Source: Solen grandis (lineage: Eukaryota; Mollusca; Bivalvia; Adapedonta; Solenidae). Taken from it: DNA of 64,000 bases. The notes beneath the pieces are model-generated. The model was not told where the DNA came from. It did no database searches and worked only from the letters and a program-made list of their open reading frames with translations. Shown here piece after piece: positions 35,601 through 48,800 of this stretch (its first letter is position 1; each line of letters starts with the position of its first letter). A program made the translations under genes and the position numbers. The stretch lies in contig CM037783.1 of assembly GCA_021229015.1 (NCBI GenBank), positions 53,022,904 through 53,086,903 of the forward strand. Reading direction: 5' to 3'.

Positions 35601-38600
35601 GTCATAGCCAATGTCCCTACCAGGTTTCACAAACCCAGGCCCTGCAGTTTTCCAGTTAATGATCAGAGCAGGATTTCATACTAATGTACACAGTGACCTT
35701 GACCTTTGGCCTAGTGACCTCAAAATCAATAGGGTTCATCTGCTGGTCATAGCCAATGTCCCTACCAGGTTACACAAACCAAGGCCCTGCAGTTCTCCAG
35801 TTAACGATTGGACAAGTTTTGGTCATACGTACGAATGGACGGACGGATGGACATACGTACGTACAGAAGCAGCAATGCTATATGCCTCCCATTTTTCAAG
35901 TAGGGGCATAAAAATATATGAATTAAAAATAGTGGCCCGGGTCACCATGTTCATTTTAAAGATTTATCTTATGGTATAAAATCATTGTTTGCTAAAATTT
36001 GTTGAAAAATCAAAGCATTAAAAATTGGAAAGATAACATTCTAAATTCTTTAATAACATATCAAAACAAGTATTATGAAAGTATTGCTTAGGCAATACTA
36101 ATTCCCCTACCGGCAAATGGAAAACTAAGACCCCCCAACACACACACAAACACAACCTATTTATTTCAGTCATATAACAACATCCAGCTAATTACAGGTG
36201 GAGGAAGACCTGAGTGCAGAGAAACTGCTATTTAAAAAAAAAAATCTAATTCCAAGGGCCATAATTCCATCAAAAATCAATGGACCAGAACAAAGCTCAA
36301 ACTTGATCTGTAACTCATGGTGATAGACTCACACACCAAAAATTAGATGAATATCTGCAAGCATTTAGAAAAAAAGTCTGGAAAACTGCTATTTTAACGA
36401 AATTTTCTAATTCCAAGGGCTGTAATTCCGTCAAAAATCAATGGACCGGAACGAAACTCAAACTTGATCTGTAAGTCATGGTGGTAGACTCACACACCAA
36501 AAATTAGATGAATATCTGCAAGCATTTAGAAAAAAAGTCCGGAAAACTGCTATTTTAACGAAATTTTCTAATTCCAAGGGCCGTAATTCCGTCAAAAATC
36601 AATGGACCGGAACGAAAGCCAGTAGGGGACTAATTTATTTTATTATTATTTGTAACTTATAAGTTACAAGTGAAAATACTAAACAAGCAAAAAAAGTCAT
36701 TATGTCTGGATCAATATAGATACAAAAACAACCCTAAAGCTATGAAATTTTTTATATATTTTTCTTGATAAAAAAAAACATCTGACAGATTTTAAGATTA
36801 AATCCTCTGGTATAAAGGCTTTCTGAAAATGTAAAAAAAAATGTATACCTCACTAATTTTTTTTTTTTTAAACTAACATGATTTTTCATTGAAAGTTTAG
36901 CAAAATTGCATTAAAACACTAAAATGTGACTGTTTGGACCCTCTACATTTCACAAATATACTTCTAATCATGTTTCTAACACAAGAAACTTAAATTTGGG
37001 TTTTCCATTAACATTCTACTAAAAATAACAAAAAAAGTTTTACCAAAATTAAAATCAGTGGTAACACTCTAAACATCCTGAAGATTAAAATGATGAATAG
37101 GTTTTTTTGGCTAAAGATCCTCAATCAACACATTTCCCTATGGAGTATACATACTGCGGTTTTCTGTTTTGGCTCCATGGTGGGGTCCAGGACCAGTTTA
37201 CCAACATTCTTCCTGTCATGCATCTTCTGCATGGCATCAGCCACCTGTAAGACAAAACATCATTAACCAATATTCAACAGTCTGCAGCTTTGTCCAATAA
37301 GCTCATTTGCATAATTCAAACTACTTTTTGGAACACCTAACCATTAAGGACCAAGTTAATTATATCATGTGCGGATCCAGCAATTTGTCTCGGGGAGGGG
37401 GGGGGATCCGACAGGAATAATTACCATGTCTAGTTCATACATGGAACCATCTCTGAAAATCACAGTATGTGTGTGTGTGTGTGGGGGGGGACCTCTGGAT
37501 CAGCGCATGATTGTGTGAGCCAAGTGGCAAATTAGGAGAGAAATGTTACCAGTAATCATAGTTTGTTAAATTGTTTTGTGCGATTTTCTTGCCAAACATG
37601 TAAAGCATTTGGAGTCAGATAAAGGATTCATCGGTCCCTGAGTGACAAATGCTGGTCAATTACTTATAGACACTCTCTAGAGTGTTTTATTGGTGGGCTA
37701 TAGTTATAGAGACACTGGTGTCAAGAGAATTGTCAAGGTAATTCACTATCTAACTGACTGAATAAAATTGAACAATATGTTTTGTTACAAATAATAATTA
37801 ATAATATGAAGATTTCAAAGAGACCACAAATCAGAAAAGACAAGAACATTGTCTCCAAAACATCACCTTCATTCCTTGATGTAGAAATCCCAATTTTCGG
37901 ACATGTTTTTCTATGAAACACTATTACTTAAAGTCACACTTTTATATAATTCATTTTTGTCCATTTGTGCTTTTCCTGATATGCATGATGTAAGGCATCA
38001 TAACGAAATCAATGATAAGGGAATCACAAAATGATGGAAATACAATGGCTTGCCACTGTGGCCGCCAGTCAAAAAGTACAACATACCTAATATTCTGCCA
38101 ATCCTGCTTAGGCCCCCCCCCCACCCCCCGCCATAAAGTTCCGTTTCTGGTCTCCAGCAAATAAAAAAGAGGGTTGGTAGATCGGGATTTTTCTTTTTTT
38201 TATTGATTTTTTTGGTCTGGAGACCAGAAACAGAACAATTTTTTTTTTAATTCACTGCACTTAATCTGAGGACACAAATTTACATCATTAAATTTTAAAC
38301 TGAGTTAATGACAGAGTATAACTTAATTTTCATTACTTAGGACTTCAAATTATTATAAAATCTCCATAAAACTCAGTTTCAAAAACACATCTTCAAACTT
38401 TTTTAACTGGTAGGGTATATCTTTTAAATTTTAGGATATCAAATCATTACTAAATTTTAAACCTTTATAAAACTCTTGTACAAAAACATACATCTTCAAA
38501 AGCATAAGCGGAGTCAACAACGGGGTGGATCTTGCCCTGGCTGTACAGCTGGAACAATTTGTTCATGACTGTGCGGATGTATCCATGCTGACCTTGCTGG

Positions 38601-41600
38601 AAGGCCAGGTGTCGAAGCTGGAAACCGGAGATGGTCTTGTTCTCGTCATACAGTTTGATCGGGCTCACCTTGTCAACTTGCCACCACTGTTGGGATGGTA
38701 ACCAGACAACAAAAGTGAATTAGAGCCTATTTCATATTTCTTTAAAATTGAGACATCTTGCAACAGGTAACCTTTAATTGTCAATATAAAATAATCTTTT
38801 TATCTTTTTATTATTTAGATTGTAGGTTAATACACAACAGACGAAAATGGTCAATTTCATTTATTTTATATAAATCCTTATAGATCTAAATGTTAAACTT
38901 TAAGAAGAGTTTAGAATTCAAATTGCTTTTTTTATTTTATTTCACCTGGTGCAGATGATACTAGATGTACTGGAAAATAATGTCTCTTGACAATACTAAC
39001 ATTTTCAAACACTTAATCTGCAGTATGTTGGTGTTAGTTTTACTTCTGATTCATAAGGACACAAAATCACTATGCTTATATTTCTCCCAAAATATGTATT
39101 TTCCTTTTTACCTCATGAATATTCATGTACAAATTTATGACTTGATGAATATGAATTTACTGAACTTTAAATTGAATATGAAATGAATGATTGTAAGATT
39201 TTTCTTTAAAAATGCAGGGCTTCAATTTAGTATGAGCAAACAGTGGAGACCCTGGAGAAAGCTGTGTGATCTAGGTTCGCACTGTTTAAAAGGCCTCAAA
39301 GCAGTTCTATATGAGGTCAAGGGTTAAACAATTTCTGTGATCAGATTTTAATCTTTTCTTACTGAGCAGTGTGTAATTTCCTTTAACTGAACTTTACATC
39401 AAGGGTGTTTTAAAACCACTAAGCAATATACAGGCTCCCTAGGGGTCATTGAACTTATTTGTGCAACATCAGATGTCAGTTCCTGTCTGGTTTACAGACA
39501 GATTCCATCTATCATATCAGAGATGCATGTATTAGAATGCAAGGAATAGGTAACCAGTCGGAATAATTATGACCTGCTGCTGAGAAATGGAGAACTGTCT
39601 GACAGATGGTTTCTCAATAAGGACAGATGGGATTGGTTCAAATATGACCTTCAAGATTCAGATAAGTGTTATGCTGTAAACATGAAGGATGGTTCTCAAG
39701 GAAGCTGGGATGATAAAAACTGTTTACTGATCAATTTACCAATCTAAAATAAAAACCAAAAGTAAAATCAATTAAATAGGAAGCCAACAAAATGGTTTCG
39801 TAAAGGTCAAATCTTTGCCAATTAAAAATCAAAAGGAAGAAGAAATATATCAGCTAAATTCTATATCCGTTAAAATTCTTGATATAAGAAATCCAAAGGT
39901 TGTGTGTTAGAACCCTGGTTGAGGTAAGATTTGTTCATCAGGCCTCCAGAGGTTAAAAATACTGGTTTCAAAAACCAGCCGTTTATGTACTAATCATCTG
40001 CTCAGTTATTCGTGTCACTTTCAGCATGATATTTGGTTGCATGTGAGAGGGTCAGTTGGACATACGGAACTGTGTGTGAAACATCGGAAGAAAGGAAATA
40101 AGTTTATTGTATATTTGTAATATAAGTTGACTTTAGTAAAATAAAGAAGATAATAGTAAGCTGTCTACAGTCTTCGCTAATTCCCCTGTGAGAAGGAGAA
40201 AAGTGAAAGAAGATGAACAAAAAGAGAGAGCGTTAAGTAACATCGCGTGAAAGCTGAACCCTCTTACAACAAAACAACAAGGAAACTAAGTGACAAAGAG
40301 AAGGAAAGCAGGATCTGGAGGAAACCTAGTTCCCATTCTTAGAAAACAATTCAAGCTCTCCCTTTATGAAACACTTACCTCCACTTTCTAAGAAATAAAG
40401 TAATATAAAGAACAAGGTCTTTGAGAAACAATGCTTTGAAATAAATTCTGTACATGTCATGCATTATTCAAATATGATCGATGTATAACAACATCTAAAG
40501 CTACCCATGAATGTGATTAATACCCCTGCCATAACAACTTGACTTACAGTATGAGAATAAATGCACCTATTTGTACAAAGGACTCCTTGGGATAGGAAAA
40601 CATATATGATTCCTATACACATAGTCCAACATCACTTGCTGGAGTAGGTGTATTGTAAAAAGTCTGCAATCTTTCCTTGGTAATACTGCTAAGATTCATT
40701 AAAACATGAAGAGTCAATATAACAATTGGTTCAAACCAGCTTAGCACCCAAATTTTTAATTAGCTCACTGTTACTATAATTATAAAATTAACCCTTTATC
40801 TTATGAATATTCATGTACAAATTCACAACTTAAGGAATATATATTTACTGAACTTTAAATGTATATGAAACATTGGATTTTTCTCTCTGTACAAACTGTA
40901 ATAATCTGATCTACAATACTGTGTAAACAATCAAAGTAGCAGACCCTGATCAGGCAGCTCCTATCAGGAAATGTCTGATCTGGGTTTGCTCTGTTTGTCA
41001 AGGCCTCAAAACACTTCTACATGAGCTAAGGGTTAACACAGGTCTAATTAATTAACTTGACCTAAAAATGAATATGCCATGTTTTGCTTTCAATACTGGT
41101 GCAGGTAGTTATTTTTTTCAACAACCTTCGATAGGACAGGGACAAGCCTGTAATGGGGTCATGTTTACTTGATCTGTGGATACAGGTTAGAATGGACCCA
41201 CATTGTTTATTAGTTATATTTTTTTCTCAATAATCATGAACTTAGTTGCTAAGTCTTTTCATGGGGATGATGTTAATGGATTAAGTCAGTCACAAAATCA
41301 GTTCATATAAATAATGATTTCCCTGTATAAGATCCTGTGCAACCAGTATCCAGAGCAGAAAATATATATGGAGATCCCTGGCTTTCAGTGCATATCTGAA
41401 CAGCAATTAAGTCTATTTATATACCTTTGACATTATCAAGGTATGGTTAAATTGTCTGGATGAGAGCCTACAGCAGATATTAATGGCTGAAAATAGATCC
41501 AATTACTGGAATCACAGATAAGGCATCTATTTCACATCTATTACTGGTAGGCTTGGATTCAATGATGTCTGGAAGACTGGTGTATATTTCAGCCGTAATT

Positions 41601-42799
41601 AAAGCAACGTTGTTTAATATCTTGTGGAGTTAATTGCTGAGAATGTTCTTTGTACTATTTGAACTTTAAAAAAAAAAAAAAACAGAAAAAAAGACTTAAA
41701 AAAAACCTTTTTAAGGCCAAGGTTAAAAAAAAAATAAAAAAAACAATTAGTAAAGTGTTAATTAATTACCAGAGATATCAGTTGGGAAACACGGATATTA
41801 AGGGGCTGTAATTTGTATTAAATTCAGTCAAGAGTTATCTACCTTGGTTGTATGATGCCCCTAAACATATTCATAAGCTTTCAAATCAATACCATGAATG
41901 CATGGTTATTGAGATATAAGCTGGATAGTAACTTGCATGCAAAACTTTAACCAAATTTTTTATTGCATGTAAAACTTTAACCAAAATTTCCAAGTTAAAA
42001 TGGGGCCATAATGTGTATTAAATTCAGTCAAGGGTTATCTACCTCGGTTGTCTGATGCCCCTGAACATATTCATAAACTTTCAAGTCAATACCATGAATG
42101 GTTATTGAGATATAAGGTTGAGATATAAGGTTGATAGTAACTTGCATGCAAAAACTTTAACCAAAAGCTGCAACGCCAGCACCGACGCAAGGGTGACTGC
42201 AATAGCTCTCATATTCTTCAAATAGCCGGGCTAAAAATTTAACAAACAAAAACAATGTGCAGATTAAACATCATCATCTTCAACAAGAAATGACTGCATA
42301 CTGCTTGTATATGATGTATCTGACACATCTGACCTTGGTACAGGGACAATTTGAAGGTCACCTTCAATAGAATAATTGCTAGAGTATTGTGGTATGTACA
42401 GTAACTTGTCGTTTTGTGTGTGAGTATCAAGATGTATCTGACACATCTGACCTTGGTACAGGGACAATTACTGTTGGTTTCTCCACTGTAGCAACCCATT
42501 TTAAGTAAATCCAATAAATCATTCAGAATATAGATCTAGATACTTACAGATTTAGCAAAGCTGAAGAAACTCTTGGTTTCTCCAGTAACAATGTTAGATG
42601 AACCTAGAGATAAGAAATAAAACATTATGTGACATATAGAAACTATAAAATCAAATTACATGGAAACTTTATTTAATTTTGAGAAATATATATTTAACTG
42701 CATCAAATTATTATCTAGGGATATGAGAAGAAACTACAGAATGCAACAAACTGTGCAACCTTATAATTCAAAACCTGGTAGTTGAATGACAAGTTGAAT

Positions 42800-42892
<93 letters not shown>

Positions 42893-45800
42893 TTTGTGCT
42901 CAAACTAAAATAATATGGCCTCTAAATTCAATGTACATTTGTGTACCATATTTGAGCTTAAGCCTGTGATTGTACTTCAGTATTTTCTTAAGATCATTGG
43001 GCCTGATCTCAAAGGTACCGGGAAGTATCTAAAAACTAAAACCAGATTCCATGTTCTCAAAAATAAAAATGGTATCTATAAGAATGAATTTCATTCTCAG
43101 ACTCAAACTATGCTCATATTAAGTTTCAGTAGGGATTTAAGTATGATACTTAAATTTGAGCCTGAAATGGTACTTAAGTATTTTCAAGGGCATGGGTCCA
43201 TATCAGTCTGCAAATTACTCACAGGCAGATCTAGTTTTATACCTGTTGCATTTATAAGCTGCTTCCTTGACAGTTCGCAGGTATGAAAAAAAATTCATTT
43301 CGAATATTCAACAGATATAATTACGGCCAGTAGGGATACTAACGGGAACGTTATCAATGGAAACCCTAATTGATTAGATAATTGACTAAAAATTAGATGA
43401 ACCAGTTAAATTTCAAACAATAGGTACCTCACATTTTCTGATGTCACCTGCATACCGTAACACTTACCTCATTAATATTCATGTGTAAGTTTGTGACTTG
43501 GTGAATATTTATATCCTTAACAAAAAAGTTGACTTTCCTCTGTCATGCTGATTGTTTAGAATCTGGGCTACATTATTGGAAAAGCTAACAGACACCTTAA
43601 TCAGATGGCAGCTTCCAGGGAAAATAATGGAATAAAATAGGTTGAACAAAAATGAGAGTTAATTTATCTGAAGAATTTTACTGCCAACTACTAGCATGAT
43701 GTCACCTTTATATATTTATCATTGCCATATGTTTTTTAAGTATCAGTTGAGTGTTGCCAATGGATAAGTAATTGGTTGATCGCTACTGGCACGTACCATA
43801 GAGGATGTATTTGCCCATGGGCTTGAGGAGGGATATTCCCTTGTTGGCATCTTCTCCACACATACAGTCCAGCACAATGTCCACGCCCTCGGGGCTGATC
43901 CTGCAGCAGGAGGAAAACATATTTACTAACATAATGATGAGATCATTATTGAACAAGTACATGGAACCGTAGGTATTATATGTGTATACAATCTCCTTGT
44001 ATCATGTGATCTATCTACCATGTGATCTGTTTATCATATGATCTATCAGGGTCACATGACCAGTAACCAGTCAGTTTAAACAGATGGTGAGACATGACTT
44101 AAGTTAGACACCAAATTAACTGCCGATTTAATTAAAAGTTATTATACGGTATAATACCCCCCGCACAACAAAGTTGTAAGGTGGTATACTGGATTCAGCT
44201 TGTCTGTCTGGCCATCCGGCCGTCTGGCCATCTGTGGGTTTTATTGTCTGGGCCGTAACTCAAAAAGTATAAAAGGCATCAAGATGAAACTTCATATGTG
44301 GATAGATCTCATTTAGGGGGAGTGCAGTGACCAAGAACCAAAACTCTCTGTCGCGTAATTTTGGAGTTTTTGCCCTTTGTAAATTTTCATACTTAATTTT
44401 TGTCCGGGCCGTAACTCAAAAAGTATAAAAGATATCAAGATGAAACTTCATATGTGGATAGATCTCATTGAGGGGGCATGCAGTGACCAAGAACCATAAC
44501 TCTCTGTTGTGTAATTTTGGAGTTATTGCCCTTTGTAAATTTTCATACTTAATTTTTGTCCGGGCCGTAACTCAAAAAGTATAAAAGGCATCAAGATGAA
44601 ACTTCATATGTGGATAGATCTCATTTAGGGGGAGTGCAGTGACCAAGAACCAAAACTCTCTGTCGCGTAATTTTGGAGTTATTACCCTTTGTAAATTTTC
44701 TTACTTAATTTTTGTCCGGGACGTAACTCAAAAAGTATAAAAGATATCAAGATGAAACTTCATATGTGGATAGATCTCATTGAGGGGGATGCAGTGACCA
44801 AGAACCATAACTCTCTGTTGTGTAATTTTGGAGTTATTACCCTTTGTAAATTTTCATACTTAATTTTTGTCCGGGCCGTAACTAAAAAAGTATGAAAGGC
44901 ATCAAGATGAAACTTCATGTGTTGACAGATCTCATTGAGGGGGAGTGCAGTGATCAAAAACCATAACTCTCTGTTGCATAATTTTGGAGTTATTACCCTT
45001 TGTAAATTTTCTTACTTAATTTTTGTCCGGGACGTAACTCAAAAAGTATAAAAGATATCAAGATGAAACTTCATATGTGGATAGATCTCATTGAGGGGGC
45101 ATGCAGTGACCAAGAACCATAACTCTCTGTTGTGTAATTTTGGAGTTATTACCCTTTGTAAATTTTCATACTAATTTTTGTCCGGGCCGTAACTCAAAAA
45201 GTATAAAAGGCATCAAGATGAAACTTCATATGTGGATAGATCTCATTTAGGGGGAGTGCAGTGACCAAGAACCATAACTCTCTGTTGTGTAATTTTGGAG
45301 TTATTGCCCTTTGTAAATTTTCATACTTAATTTTTGTCCGGGCCATAACTCAAAAAGTATAAAAGGCATCAAGATGAAACTTCATATGTGGATAGATCTC
45401 ATTTAGGGGGAGTGCAGTGACCAAGAACCATAACTCTCTGTTGTGTAATTTTGGCGTTATTACCCTTTGTAAATTTTCATACTTAATTTTTGTCCTGGCT
45501 GTTACTCAAAAGTATAAAAGATATCAAGATGAAACTTCATATGTGGATAGATCTCATTGAGGGGGCATGCAGTAACCATGAACCATAACTCTTTGTTGCG
45601 TAATTTTGGAGTTATTGACCTTTGAAAATTTTCATACTTAATTTTTGTCCAGGCCGTAACTCAAAAAGTATAAAAGGCATTAAGATGAAACTTGAAAAGA
45701 GAACTGTACACTTTATTCCTGTGACAAAGCGACATGCGGGGGGTATTTGCGCAATTACAATGGCAGTTCTAGTTTATTATCTAAAAAAACCTCAGTGAAG

Positions 45801-48800
45801 CCAGGACAGGAGACAAAGCAAGCTTTAATGTGCAGCTTGCAAATGACCATATTGTGCAATCAGTTATTAGTGCCTTTAATGATAAAACCAAAACAAAAAC
45901 AATTTGAAATCTGTCTTAATCATTTAAATTATGAATATTAATGAAGATGATACAGAGTGTTCAGTCTTAAAATGCTACAAGTACACTACATAGATTAATG
46001 TTTTTTCAAATTAAGAAAATAATGGTTTCAGGATCAGTGTTAAAGTGTTATTTATAAAACTAGGAAACCCAACAATTACCTTTTACACAACTGCTGGTCT
46101 ATTTTCTGGTACTGACATGTGCTATATATCACAAAGCATCCAAAACCGCACCATGTGGAAATACCAAATGGTCACTTACTTCCTCACTTCCTGACAGTAG
46201 TCTATGGTGCGGTCAAACACATTGGTCACATTGTCCTTGACGGCCTCATGTTTGTGGCTGGACGCTGTACCATACACGGACACATCCTCAACCGTCTTAC
46301 ACAGCTGGCTGACTGCATGTCCCTGGAGATACACAGTCAAAATACATACAAAATCATCAAAATCAAAATGTCATACTTATTGAATGCTTATACATATAGC
46401 GCAGCTCTATGATCAATTAGTTACCTGTGACAAAAATTATCACTGAATTAAACCTTGTATATCTGTATGGTGCATTTATGGTACATTAACTGAAAGTGAT
46501 ATATCTTAACAACGGATCAAAGACTGGGTTGCTTGGTATACATGCTTTCTTTATCTGATTTAAAAGTATATGACAAATTCTTTGAACATGAAACAATCAA
46601 GTAGAAACTGAGCAGTTAATAGGAATATGAGGAGGGGGCCAAAGCCTTGTAGAGTTGCACAGTGACCCGACCATGCCTGGATCCTGCTGCCCACTCATAC
46701 ATCAGTTAAAATTCCTGAGTCCATCACAGCTTTAACCGGCTTGACACTTTGCACAACCATTCTTAAATTTTAAATTGATGAAGCATTTGATTCAATTGTG
46801 GAAATTTATGCTGGTTTTCAAGTCATCTCATGGTTGATATTTTAAGATTAAAATTTGAAAAAATCAATGATTTGTCTTAATTTTAATAATTTTTTATGAC
46901 ATTTTTTTCCAAATTTGTTCTGAACCTTGTTTAGAAATTCTGTATAGGTTACAATGGGCAAACATATATCAACTGTAAGTATGAGGAAAGGTCTCCTTTG
47001 GAAATTTGTTTATTTTTACCAATATTTTTACAAATATCATAAAAACAAGATATTACAAGGTGCAAATATAAAATTATAATTAACCACAAAGCAGGTAGGC
47101 AAATTACAAGTCTTCCAACGTTCATATCTCAGAGTTTTTTTTTTATTTCTGAAACATTTAGCGGAAAGTCAGTTGCCCAATATACGCAGCATTTTTGCGC
47201 CTCCTTTATTTTTTGTCAGTAAACCAAAAAAAATTGCCGATAAAATGGCCACCAAGTTTTCTATTCTAGTTACAGTGCCAGTACCCTGTCTAGCACTTTC
47301 TGACTAAATCTTTTATTGATTGAACAGCTCAACATGTTGTGAGTTGTCTGCTATTTGCCAATCTGCTTTTATTCAAGATATAACTGCGATATAACCATGT
47401 TTTTCTATGGATCAAAATAATTTTTGCAACTATGGTAGATGGTTACCCAAGGAACATCTGTACTAAAACATTTTGAAATCTGGCCAGTAGTTTAAAAGAA
47501 GATGATTTTTAAAGTTTTCATAATTTTTTTACTTTCTGTTGCCATGGCAACCAGAGTTCTACATGGATCAAGTTCATTTTAGCAACTTTAGTGAAGGCTC
47601 ACCCAAGGATCATCCCTGCCAAGTTTAATCAAATTCTGTCCAGCAGTTTTAGAGGAGATGTCATTTAAAGCAAATTGTTGTCGACGCATGACACATAATG
47701 GACAATGACGGATGCAGGGTGATTACAAAAGCTTACCTGAGCACGTTGTGCTCAGGTAAGCTAAAAAGATAGAGAAATAGAATAAAAGACAGGAAAACTA
47801 TGATTAACACTTTTATTTCATCATTTATAGGTGGTGAAACTGGAGCATGAGACCATTGAAATGCTCATTGCCTTTAGATGTTGAATGTTTCCTGGATTTA
47901 CAAGAGAAATAGGTCAAGCATATTACTGTCAATCATAAAACCTTTTGTTTTGTATTTGATTCGTAGCTTGCTGTATAATACAATGTTCCATTATTCTGTA
48001 ATTTTCCTGTTCTTTCAATTTAATTATACTATTTTCTGCAGTAGTTACATTTTTAATGTGTTTTGTTGTTGCTTGTAACTGAAATCAAGGAGACTGTAAA
48101 TAACCTTGATATTGATTAATTAGGCTGGCTCAGGATGATTAAACCTCATTCACTAAGACCCTGTTTTGATATTACATTGGTAGCATACAAGACTATGGAT
48201 CTGAGGACTGTGGGTTAGTTTAACTAGGCTAGGTGACGCAGACACTTCTATATTCATGTTGATTCAAAATTGTGTCCTCCCCCCCTCCCCCTCAGAAAAT
48301 TAAAAAAACATGATGCATTCTAGGCAGTCTGAGGTGCTCTTTTTAGTATATAAATTTACAATTTAAGGAGCAAAAATCACAGGACCATGATATTCAGTCA
48401 AAAAAAAAATGATCGGATTGCTAAAGGGTATTGATGAACATCACAAGGATTCAGCCAATACTTGTGTATAGGCAGCTACATGCCTGCAGGCGCTATTACC
48501 ACCAATCTTACTCAGAGATGCAGATTGTAAGGGAGTCAAATAACACAAAATCAGTGCTTTTTAAGTGATTTTACTTATGGATAAAGTAAAGTAAATGTAA
48601 AACAACAACAACAACAACAAAACAATTATGTGTTGTTGTTTTGGAGTTAACTATAGCTGTGACAGTAATACAACAAGCTAATGATGGTAATTAAGTGCAT
48701 AGAAACACCAAAGTTAATAAGAACCACTGCAGACTTACCACAAGCCTGCTATATTAACCCTTTCCCTCATATATACTCATTTTGACGCCCTCAATAGGTA

